Below, piece by piece: positions 44,963 to 57,700 of a DNA stretch of 64,000 bases. Position 1 is the stretch's first letter. Each line of letters starts with the position of its first letter. This DNA is from Gigaspora rosea (lineage: Eukaryota; Glomeromycota; Glomeromycetes; Diversisporales; Gigasporaceae). Below the pieces are notes generated by a model, which was not told the DNA's origin, did no database searches, and was given only the letters and a program-made list of their open reading frames with translations. The DNA lies in contig QKWP01000127.1 in assembly GCA_003550325.1 (NCBI GenBank), positions 400,881-464,880 on the forward strand, read 5' to 3'. The position numbers were made by a program, and so were the translations under genes.

Positions 44963-45790
44963 TATCAATATTTTTCAAGGAACAAATATTAAAAAAAACG
45001 TTATTTGACTTTAAATATTAACGATCATCACTAAAATGCACTTGTATTACTATACACGTAATCGGTAGATTTCAAGCTCAAATTAGAAACAATGACAATA
45101 ACGTGATCTAACCTTAAACAAAAGTACGTACGCACTAAATATTTGTACTTGAGAACTCTTCCCCTTGCAGATACTCGGGGCTTTAATAATCGCATAAGCG
45201 AATATATCTATATAGAGCATAACATGAATTTTGGTTTATTATAGGGATGTTGAAAATTTCTTTAAATAGATAAATTTTATTTTTTTTTTATCACGAGTAA
45301 TCGATCATCAATCTTAAGAATTATCTTGAAAAGCTATGATAAACAACCAAGTATAAAATTAATAACGCCAAAAACGTTAACAATAACAGATAGACAACGA
45401 AAATGCGCAGAAAACCTGATTCAATTCGGTTGAATGAACATATTTAGATGTTTAATACAATAATAAAGTTAATGTTAAGGAAATTTTGATCCGAAGGACC
45501 TTTGATAGTGTTTCTTTTAAGGTTAAATATGAAGCTTCACTAATACATTCTCATTCACTTTCAATGGTTTACGATTAGCCAAATCTAGATTCAACGGATC
45601 ACTTGAGTAGTGCCTAAAAGAACCATTAATAAAGTGTCAAGACAGGAATTTCGAATATTAAGGCAAAAAAAATTTTATCTCCTTACGTACTTTCGTTAAC
45701 GAAATTCAAACGCAACATATAATTATTTACTGAATTAAAAAGTAACATATAATTATTTACTGAATTAAAAAGTAACATAAAGATATCATC
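44963..45790. promoter_or_regulatory. Shared divergent upstream region
   Basis: This 828 bp lies between the start codons of two divergent genes and must hold both promoters and 5' leaders. A 30 bp tandem repeat (units from 45714, 45744 and a partial one from 45774; ACATATAATTATTTACTGAA core) ends 8-10 bp before the RNF213-like start codon. No consensus TATA box or transcription-factor site can be assigned from sequence alone. Confidence 0.5.
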
Positions 45791-48700
45791 ATGAGTCACA
45801 ATGATGGAGATGCTAATAGTGATAGTGAATATCACGATACATATGAAGATAATTTAACTAATAATCGAGAAATTTCTGTTACCTTTCACGTTCATATGCC
45901 AGAAAATCTTGATAAATCTATACATCCTTTGGTGGTTGGCAGTATTAAAGAATTAGGAAATTGGACAAGACCAGTTGTAGAATTGTACCAAATTGACACT
46001 AATTCTACATATTGGGTTTCAAACCCAGTTAAAATTTATGTAAGAGGTGAACTACCTCAATACAAATATGCAGTTTACAGACCACAAAAACCTCAAGGAT
46101 GGGGTTCTAAAGCTATTAGTGCTGCCTCTACCTACTTTTTTGGTGATCAGACGATCATAATGGAAGGCCATTCACCAAAAGACAACCGTGAACTACAGTT
46201 ATATGGTGAAAACCAATATGATGTATGGAATACAAACCATTTTAGGAAGCTTTATAGTCCTGATCTTAATAAGGACTTTAGATTTCTTTCTGTGATATAT
46301 AATTCTGTGACATTAGAAAATTTTAAAGAAAAAGTTATGGAATTTCAAATGCTTTTGAAATGTCATAATGCACCGACCATTCAGGCAATTAGTATAGATT
46401 CAATTCTTAATTACTTTTCAAGTGCAAGTAATAATTATCAAAAGATCTTAACCTGCGTTATGTTGGCTTATCATATCGAAATCACTCAAAAACGGACCAA
46501 TACCTACCTAAATTTGCATGAAAATTTTCCTTCAGCTGACTTATTACAAGCGTTAGAAAAAGTTAAAACAGATAATATTCTACCTTCAAATGCTAAAAGA
46601 ACATTTACTGTTGTCACTTCAGCTTTGGTCCGACATAATTCATCAAAACGCAATTCATTTGATTGGATGAAAATGTTTTCTGTTGCACCTATTCTAGATT
46701 CAAATTATGCCTTTTTGTCCTCTATTACAAGACATGAATATAAGAATAAAGATGAAATGCAGAAGTTTTATGATTTACTCCAAAAGAACGTAAAACCATA
46801 TGTTAACAAAATTAATAAAGTCACTAATCCATTGATTTACCAAAAGGTTATAAAGGCATGTGTTCCTAATTTTGCTCTATATCAAATTTTAGTCTATGTA
46901 AATAAATTTTTTTTTAATACCAATTAATTAATTGCATATATTTATATCCAGGCTATTATCACAATTTCTTTTTTTGGAATAGAATCATGTGATTTTCTAA
47001 TTAACAAGGTTATTGGAAAAGAAAATATGGACAATGAGATCAGCAACTTTTTGCGTGATTATGTCAGCAAACATGTTGATTCAGATAATCCGTTCGAATT
47101 AGATCAACATTTTAAATCTCTTACTAAAGAGCTTTGTGATTCATGTTCACCAGCTTTTCGCGACAAGTTTATTAAACTTATATGCGACGATAGATTGATG
47201 TGGAATTCCAAATACCTGGATTCATTATATAAGCTGTTTCCTCAATTATTTACCACAGAGTCCGATATTGTGCGTATATTAGAATTGCTTTCCAAGTCGA
47301 AAAGTATTGATTTGCTACAGTCATTTCCAAATTGGTTAGCATTCGCTTTTGAATCGAGAGATAATAAACAATTATTTCAAAAAAACATTTCATCTCTTTG
47401 TGTAGCATGGTACACAAACATAACTTCCACCGCCCAAAAAGGAAAAAATAACATTGTAATCTTTATGTATCAACAACTTTCGGCTATTTCATTTATTTTC
47501 AAAAAACGATCCGATATTTATAAACAACAATTAGCAAAGATCATTGAAACGAGAATCTCCAATATACCAATCCAATGGTTGCTTCAATCAACATCAATTA
47601 TTGGAAATCTCAATCTTGAATCTTATATTATTAAAGATTTCATCAAAATCTTTAAGGAAAAATTAAATCCACATATTAGTTTGACTGACGATATACTAAT
47701 TAAAAATATTGCTCAGATATGTGTTTCGTCGGATCAGTCCTTGAATGTACCTAATCGGTAAGTTTTGGTCTTATTTACTTATTCCAAAACGAAAACTAAT
47801 ACGTAAATAATGAATAGATTTCATTATTTTAATTAAAATTTTCGTAGATTATGTGAAAATGTGATCTGTCATATCTTGGATGTAGTTCGGAATAAGGCAA
47901 TGGCATCTGGAGAACATAATTCTAGTAATGATGAACGACAATTATCATTACTCAAAGCCTTTAAATTTTGGTCATTTTTATTAAATGTTACTGGAGAAGT
48001 GTATGATCTTCAACAACATCCACAAATGAAATATGTTCACGATCAGATTATTCAACTTGTTGATACAATCAAGAACAGATCAATTAAAATGGGGTTGCTT
48101 GAAACGTTAACCGAATTAACGAATGATGAATTGATCAAATATTTTAATGCAGGTGTTGGTTTTGATGATGATGAGATTACTGGTGGAATGCTTGATTTTC
48201 TTAGGGAAAAATCGCATGAACATTCAGAAATTGCTGAACATCTATTTTCTTTTTATTATAAATGGTGCTATAAGACTGATGATTTTAATGATTACCTGAA
48301 CGATCTTACTGGAAAGATGGAGTCATTAAAAGATGTATTGCTTGATGAGTTTATTTATAAAGATTATTGGTTGCAACATAACATGATTATCGAAACCAGT
48401 CAAAAGGTTTATCGATATAGAGATTCCCTAACTTTTGCAAATATGGTTAAAAATAACGTAAAAGATGAAGATTTACAATCAAGTGTTTTGAATGTGACCA
48501 AAATTTTTAGGGAAGTCGTAATTGAACATTACCAAAATATTTGTGATAGTTATAAAGATTGGCATAATATTAATTATTCTGAGGCACGAATATTTTGGAA
48601 AGATATTACTAAGGAACAAGTTAAACATGAACTTGAAATAATGGCTGGTGAAAAGTCATTGTACCGACGACGTCAAAACCAGAATGATCTAATTGCTTCT

Positions 48701-51700
48701 ATAGAATATTTGGCTCTTATTCCATCTTACACCGAACGCCTTAAATGTCTTTCGCAAGTTCTTACCCGATTTAGAGTAAGGGACACAGATAAAAGTTGGG
48801 CAGCTGAAATATTGAAAGATTTAAAAAATGATGACATGAAATTGGATATGTTGTCCGATATTTTTCAAAATCTTGATAGAAATTTTAATGAACTCAATGA
48901 ATGTACTTGGTCTTTGGTTAAAGAACTTAATTCCGCTGATGAATTTATTAAGTATTTGCTTGAAAATTTAATCGGGAGAGATCTAACAAATCTTATCAAT
49001 GGTAAATATTTAATTCACTACAGTATGAAATCCTGAAAATTCGTAATTATTGAAAATCCTTAATACAATAATAATTAAGATTATCATAATAATTGTACAA
49101 ATTTTTTAGAATTAATATTAACTATTAACATAATGCTATTAAAAATGATTGTTAGTTTATTGAATTATCATGATAACGATAATGATTTTCAGGATTTCGC
49201 ATTCTAGCTTTTACGTAATATTCAGGTACAAAAGAACATTATTCATTATATGTTTTATATGTTCTAATTAATATAATCAGCTGTCGATGATCAATCGGAT
49301 ACAAAGCTATTACAGGAAAACACTGTAGCCGCTTTAATCGAAGTCAACAAAGCATTGAATCCGCTAAATAAAGATGCCGCACGATTATCAACCACTTCAT
49401 TTTTAAAATGCTTGTCCGAAGTATCTCAAAAAAATCCTTCGCTCGCTGAAAAAATAAGTTCCTGCGGTTCTCATAATCTGGCCTTACAGAATATGCATCG
49501 TAATATAGCGAAACGAGGTGAAGTTACTAAGGAACGAATTAAAAATGCTGCAACAATCGGTCTCTATATATTTAAACATAACGAACTATTGAACTCATGT
49601 GAACTTACATTAACATATGATACAACACAAAATCAATATAACGATGCGCCTCGTGTTATAGCATCTTACAATATAGCGGAATTACGCGATCTCTGCAGTC
49701 GTGCTCTCTTGATTGGAAAATCTAGAGCTTCTACTGATTATTCAGTTGATGATGATAGTACTGAAGATATTAGCATGTTAATGAATCAATTTGTTTTGCA
49801 AGTTGATTTAGCACAACAAATTACCAGTGTGGCTTCAAGATTGATTCAATATGGTCATTTCCTTTATCAAAAGATGCGCATAGAAGCTCACGGGATTCTC
49901 GACTTGCAAAATTTGTTGGATGAATTAACTAATAATATGGAAAGATGGGAAAAAATAGTTGACCAGGCACAAAACGAACACTACTATTTAACCTTCTTTT
50001 CCGCACGTCATATTTTGGCCTTTTATGATTATTTTAGAAGTATTGATTATTCGTATGATGATTTATATGATAATTTCCATGCATCAAATCAAGAAATTTG
50101 TCAGAATCTTGTTCGGTTCGTTAATAACAAAGCTAAATTACCTCAATTACCCAACTGGACTGGAGAATGGCCGATTGTTCAAAGCGAAGCTGATTTTTTA
50201 CCGACACTTTGCAAAATTGGAGAAGTACTTCATAACATTTTCACCGACATTCCACAACGAATTCGATCCATTCCTGATGATATTGAACCAGTTATTGCTG
50301 ATACAGTTTTTAAAGGAAAAATATTCGTTGCAGATTGTCATTCCCGTTCATTGGTTCCAAATGTCATTTTATCACTTTTTACCAATCATCGATCTTTTCC
50401 TGAACCGTGGCAAATTCTAATTTGTCGAAGCACAACTACTTCAGAAGAAATTTCTCTTTTCATAAAACGTTCATTTATTGCCGCGAAAAATGGCTACGAA
50501 GACTATTTATTTTGCATTGCCAATGTCGAATTCTTAGATTTCGAATTACAATATAATCTTGTTAAATCAATCCACATGTTTCAAAAAGAAGAAAAAAATT
50601 ATCTTTTAGCTTTGGTCTGTACTCGAGAAAAGGCTATGAATCATCATATATTAGACCAATTTGCTGAAAATATTCACCCTACTAATGGTCTTGATTCAGA
50701 GTCTATGAAAATTTTATACTCTGAAATTTGTGATCATGCTACATGCGTTACTTCAAATATGTCCGGACAGGGCAAAACAGAATGGATTAAAGGTTCAAGT
50801 TTTAAGTCAAAAAAAGCTCCACGTACTTTATTAATAAGTGATAATGTTAATTTTGGGACACTAGTTCGGCAATTGGCTAATTGTAAATTGAATAACTTTG
50901 AAAGTTTACACCTTGACATTACTCTTATAACTTATCCTCATGAAATTAATTTCTTTCTGTTCGAATTATTGACACTTGGTGTAGTTTCTAATGAATTGGA
51001 TATAGTACATTTGCCTCAAACTTTAATATTTATTGAAATCGCGTCAACAATTAAGCAATATTTATTTGAATCACTTTCTTTAATTAAATACATACGCAGA
51101 CAACATATTGAATGGAATTTGAAAAATTTTATAGTTTCTCGTCATTTGAATAGTCCTATTCAAATTGTTTCACATTATATGGATGTGCATTCTCGTGGCG
51201 CACTTGATGACTCAAATATTCGTTTTATAGGGAATGAGGCAATCAAAACACCATTACCAGCCGAACGTTGTCAAGAATTATTGAAACGTTATTTTTTCAG
51301 AAACCAATTAGATAATGTCTTTTCTTACCGATTCTTGGAAATTTTTGTTAATGTATTAGCCGATCAATTAGTTCGATTGTCTGCTAGTTCTTTTTTCCAA
51401 GTTGAGCAATTGCATGTAATGACTCAAGAAACAAACATTCGCTCATCACTTTTTGAAATATTGGTCTCTTGCTCTATAGAATTTGCCACACGAGCGATCA
51501 TGGCTAAGGATATGCAAAAAGAAAACATTAAAAAAGAAAATAATCAAGAAGTTGATACTGCACGACTTGGAAACATAGTCCAGTGGGATGATTCTAATCA
51601 TCTTATTGTTGTGTTTTTGTCGCAAATGCCAGATTCTATATGTGCTCTTTATCGAGAAAAAAATAAAGTACCTGGTAATGTCAAAAATTTATTAAAAAGT

Positions 51701-54700
51701 CAAAATGCTGAATTGAAAGACTATTATAAAATGAAACCAGGAATGTTATTAGAACAGCTGGAACAACTTGCAAGGAGAAAAATGCACAAGTTAAAAGACT
51801 TACCTGAATACGCGTTAACGATAGAGAATCTTTTAAAGATGGCAATGATTTTATTGAGATCACGTGCAAATATTCCAGTAGTCTGTTGTGGTGAAGCTGG
51901 TTGTGGCAAGGTTGTATTATCATAAAATCTTTAAAGTTATTATAATATGCGAGATTGATTTTTTTTTTTTTTTTTACGAAATTTAAATCCAGACTAGTTT
52001 AATTAGCTTTTTGTCAATGGTCATGGAAGTCAAATTTCTAGCATTAAATCTCCATGCGGGAGTTCATGAGAACGATATTCTGACTTTTATGGAGAAGGCA
52101 ACGACACTCGCAGTAGAAGGTGAAACTTGGATTTTCTTTGACGAAATAAATACTTGTGATCACATTGGAATGCTTGGAAGTTTGATTTCACACAGGCTTC
52201 TTAATGGAAAAAAAATACATCCAAATATTAGATTATTTGCTGCCTGCAATCCTTATCGATTAAGAACTAAGGCACAAAGTAATGTAGGTTTAGTAGATTT
52301 ATCAAAATTGTATGAAGAAAAAGGCAAATTGGTTTACCAAGTACATCCTATGCCTGATCAAATATTAGATTATGTCTGGGACTATGGTCATCTCAAAGCA
52401 AATGATGAACGAAATTACATCGAGATTATGGTGAAAACTCAATTAAATCATCAATTTTTCGCCGAATTATTATGCGCGTCACAAGAATTTATTCGCAAAG
52501 TTGAGGAACCATTTAGCGTTAGTTTAAGAGATGTGAAACGTGCTATCAAACTTTTCAAGTTCTTTAAAGATAACTTTAATAAATTTAATTATCCGCAACA
52601 TAATAACAAAAATGTATACCCTGAAACTCGTTCATTGGTGTTAGCACTTAGTTTATGTTACCTTTTTAGACTTCATAACCAGTCGCAACGTAAAGAATAC
52701 CGAAAAAAAATGATTGGAATCATAGAGCAGTATCAAAAAATTGATGAACCTAAAAACCGAAACCATCAATATAAAGATTTTTTTGAAAGAATCATTTCAC
52801 AAGAACAAGAATATTATTTTAAACGTATGCGGTGTCCCGAAGGAACTGCAGCAAATGAAGCTCTTTTAGAAAATCTTCTCATAATGATCGTTTGTATACA
52901 AACACGAATACCAGTTTTCATAATTGGTGCACCTGGCAGGTATGTAATTTGAAAGTATAATATATATATATATTTATATATATAGAATCTTTAATTTTAT
53001 TTAATTTTATTTTATTTTTTTTCTATAGTTCAAAATCTTTAGCTGTGCGCATTATTAATATGAATCTTCGTGGAGCAGATTCAAATGATCATTACTTTCG
53101 AACCTTGCCTCAAGTTTATATGATACCTTATCAAGGCTCAGGATCTTCAACTTCTGAAGGAATTACAAAAGTTTTTCAAACTGCCCAAAATTATCAACAG
53201 ACTAGTTCCAAAGAAAATCCAGTTACTGCAGTTGTTCTTTTGGACGAAGGTAAAATAGCAATACTGCGTCATCTGTTAACCTTTTATAAAATTTTACATA
53301 TTTAAATTAATATTACCATTTTGTAGTTGGACTTGCAGAAACCAGCCCATATAATCCATTAAAAGTACTCCACGCTTTATTTGAGCCACCTCTTGGTTCC
53401 CAAAGTAGTGAACCGGCAGTTCCTGTTATTGGAATCAGCAATTGGAGATTAGATAATAGCAAATCCAGTCGTGCATTACTAGTTCAACGTCCTCTTTTTG
53501 CAGAAAATGATCTGGTTGATACCGCAAAACGTTTACTTGGGAATAACTTTAAAGGAATTTATAGTATTGATGATTTTTTGAAAAAACTTGCAAAATCGTA
53601 TCTTGAGTACATTAACAAACAAAAACACCGTAATTTTCATGGTAAGTAACTCAGTGTCCATGGAAAATATTCGATATTTTTTGTTTGCAATGTTTTAACT
53701 TTCCTATTTTGTTTTTTAGGTCTTCGGGATTATTATTCTTTAGTAAAAAGCATAAGAAACATGAAGAACAAACAAGAGGTAGTAAGTAAACTTACTGTTC
53801 ACATATAGTATATATGCTATATTATATGCTCTAATTAATTTTATTATTCTTCAGCCAAATGTTCAATTAGCACTTGCTCGAAATTTCGGAGGAGCTGATA
53901 ATATGGATGAATTATGTACCACATACTTTAGACCAGTTTTGAAACAGTTCCATAAACACAGATTCGACTATATTCCAATTCCTGTCCAGGAGCTCATCGA
54001 TGCAAATTTTGAAGAAAGAAATGCTCGAAACCTTATGCTTATTGGAAATAGTAATTCTATAGTTACTCTTCAAACATATCGGCTTCGCCAAAAAAATATT
54101 GAACCGGTCGTTATTATTGGATCGCAATTTCCTGACGACATAGATGGTGGAGATTATTCATATGCAATTCTAAATCGTATAATGGTAATGATTGATATTT
54201 ATTATATTGAATATTATAATGCGTGTTTTACTAATCATATCTCTGATAAAGATGTGTGTGGAAACGGGCAAACCTTTGATATTAACTGATCTTGAGATTA
54301 TTTATGGTATAAAGTCTTATGCTAATTAAATTTACCTTAAATAAACTTGATAAAGATTTAACTAAAAGCGATTTGTTTAGGCTCTCTCTATGACTTATTC
54401 AATCAAAATTTTTTAACAGAAGGAAACTCGAGTGAAGAAAGCGACAAAAAGAATTTTACTAGAATTAGTCTTGGTCCATATTCTAATCCTATGTTATATG
54501 GTAATTTTATTTAGTTCAATCTTTAAGGAGTAATAACAAAATTTTTTTTTTATATAGTATTATAATAAAATTTTACCAATTTTCTTAATCATACTGTAGT
54601 GCATCCAAACTTTAGGTATTCTTGCTATCTTGCTAACTGCAGTCTGATATTTATATTTAATTTTATGAGAATATGGTTTTATTTATTTTATTTATTTTTA

Positions 54701-57700
54701 AATATATCAATTATAAATAAACTTTAGGTGTATTTTGGTGTTAGATGAAGCAAAATTACCATTAGCTGACCCACCTCTTCTAAATCGCTTCGAAAAACAA
54801 AGGCTTACGTTAAATGAAACGCTCTCAACTTACGAAAAAGGACTTTTTGATCGTTTAAAAGAGTGGACCATTCAAATTTCAAATATCATCGAAAGTGATA
54901 GTACTAAAAGACTGTTTAATGAAACAGATATGTTTATTGGTTTCTCATTAGAAGAAAGCTTACAGAGTTTGATTATAGACCAATGTGGAAAAAATCCTAG
55001 TCTCGATGATGATGCGATTATTCATGCTTGCAAAGAAGCCTTGATTTCAATTGCTACTTCCGATAGTATTGTAAGAGCTGATAAATCATATTTAAAAATA
55101 AGTGATGAACAAGAAGTGAAGCATTGGCAGGACTTTTATTTTCAAGATATACGACATAGTAGTATTCAACATTTTTATCAAGTCTCAGTAAATAATAAAT
55201 CAGAAAAAAATCTAGTGATCATAAATACCTTTTCTAATATCAACACAGACATTAAATCATGTTTACAAGGCATTATAGAGTGTCAAATTGACAAACTTTC
55301 AACTTTTAAGTCTGAGGCTGAGCTTCAAAATCAAATTAAACGTTTTTATGAATCCAACAATGATTTATATATTTTGCAGTGTGATCCTTTAACTGTAAAG
55401 GCTGGATGTATCAGATTAGCAAAGTTTATTATCGAACAGTATGAAACTGAATTCATGGAAAAAGCACAGATGACTAATAAATCAGTTAAACACGCATGTA
55501 TAATCATCCATTTTAACCGACAATTTGATAAGAACGGTGCAGATTTGTTCAACTTTATGTGTGGTTGGAGTCAAATTACCATCGAAAATTTGGTTTCTTC
55601 AAAAAAATCACTCCCACTATTTCTTAATTCAACTATAAGCGATATCTTTAATAAAGAATCTTCGTTTGAACAAATTTTAAAACAAGAATTACTATGGTGT
55701 TTGCTTTGTGTTAAACATCCATCCTCAAGAAAATCTGTTGAACATTTACAGTAAGTAGATATAGCAGTATACGTGTACCATGTACATACATATATATGCA
55801 TTTTATACTTTTTATACTTTTTATTAATTTGTAATTATATTTATAATCAAATTTATTTAGACAATTGGTACAAAATATTCCTAAAAGTGCGAAACTCATC
55901 AAATGTCTAAAAATTCGAACGGAAGAGTGGTTGCAAGCTAATTCTTCAAATCAATGGCAATTAGACATTGCATTAAATCAAAAATCACTATGTTTATACT
56001 CTTCATTTTCTGTGGCTCTCGAGACACATATACGATTTCTGATTCGAAAGCCTATCGCTAAATTACTTTATATATTGGATCGATTTCATGCGATAATTCC
56101 CCTTTTCTCGTGGGAGAATAAATCAAAGGAGAATGAATTATTTAAATTTTGGCAACAAATATTTATGAACAAAAAAATTATAAACATTGATGACATGCCT
56201 ATGGATCCTCGTCCAAATTTGTATAACATCTCTGGAAATTATTTAAACCTTCGCTTCCCATTTTCTTCTTATTTCATGGAACAAATTGATAAGCATAAAA
56301 AACTTTATAATGAAGAATTAGATCTTTTTTATGAACAACCCGAAAATTTAGACGAAAATGATAACTTACGCCCGGAAAAAATGGAAGAATTTCTTGAAAA
56401 ATTTTCAGAAAATATTCTGGCAACGATCCCATCTCTGACACCAACAATTCTACAACTTGCTGGAAACTTGTACTTTGAAGATTTTGTAACGACTTCATCT
56501 ACAAATTCAGGATATCCGAACGAATCTGATATAAAATTGTTGCATTTTCTTTTTCGTCGTTCATGTGAGAATGAAGTGTTAAACGACCCAATCAGATTAC
56601 ACGTATTTTGGTGGACAAATTCTGATGAGCTTATTGCTGAACTGGAATTGGTCCGAATGTGTCCTCCAATCATAGAACTTATATCTAAAGATAATATTAA
56701 TAGTAATGAGTATGAGTACTTTGGGATTCATTTAATAGATCAAGTATGTAAGATGATGCTTAAAAACATCATTAAATTAAAAAATGAAAACGCCGATGAA
56801 AACATATTCGCAAATGATTTACGAGAATGGCAACGTCAAGTTACTAATATTTTAACACTAAGTGCAAATATTGAAACATCTTCAGAATCGAAAGCATTAC
56901 AATTTTTACGTATTTGTAATGATTTGATTTCAACACAATTGATCAACATTTCGGATATAGTCGATGCAATTAACATTAAACGTGAACCGGATCCAGACAA
57001 CCAAGAAACTGGTTTAGACAACCAAGAGCCTGATTTAGACAACCAAGAACCTGATTCAGGTAATCAAGGCCCTAATCCCTATACCGATACAGATGACATT
57101 AACATCAATCAAATTCGACCAGAACTTGATTTAGACAATCTGGAAAATATACTTTCCCAAGAATTTGTTGACCGTGTATTAGAACTTTTTGACAATATTC
57201 CATCTACAGAGCGAGTCATAACGTCACAATGTTCGTTCTTTCGCCGATGTTTTGATATTATTCCATACGATTCACCAGTACGTATTCACCTTTATAAAAT
57301 ACTTTTTGGACAAGAACCACGTGCGCTTCTTGGTTCTGTTTTATCACGTATTTTAATTTCAGAAGAAAACTTTCAACCAGGAATTTTTATTCAACTAATC
57401 CAAAATGCAAGAGCAACTTTAATTCGTTCTCCGAATTTGACTGCAATTAATAACGCTCTTAGAAAAAGTGGTGTTGATTCACCGACTATGGCTTTATGTT
57501 GTGATGTAATACAAAATGACCTTTTTGCAAAATGGGATATTAAAGATCTGATGAAGAGCTATAGAGACGCGATCAACGTTTTATGCAGTTCAAATTTCGA
57601 ACTTTTACAGTTGGTCATTGCAGTCGCTTTACTTAAAGAATTTGTAAATTATTTTTGGAGTTCATTAGAATCCATCCAAAACACAGAAACAGAATATATG

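Noticed and set aside
49100-49280. An extra exon in the 279 bp intron of the RNF213-like gene
   Set aside because: AG and GT sites exist, but any added segment brings stops or breaks phase. Direct joining of 49001 to 49281 keeps the frame.
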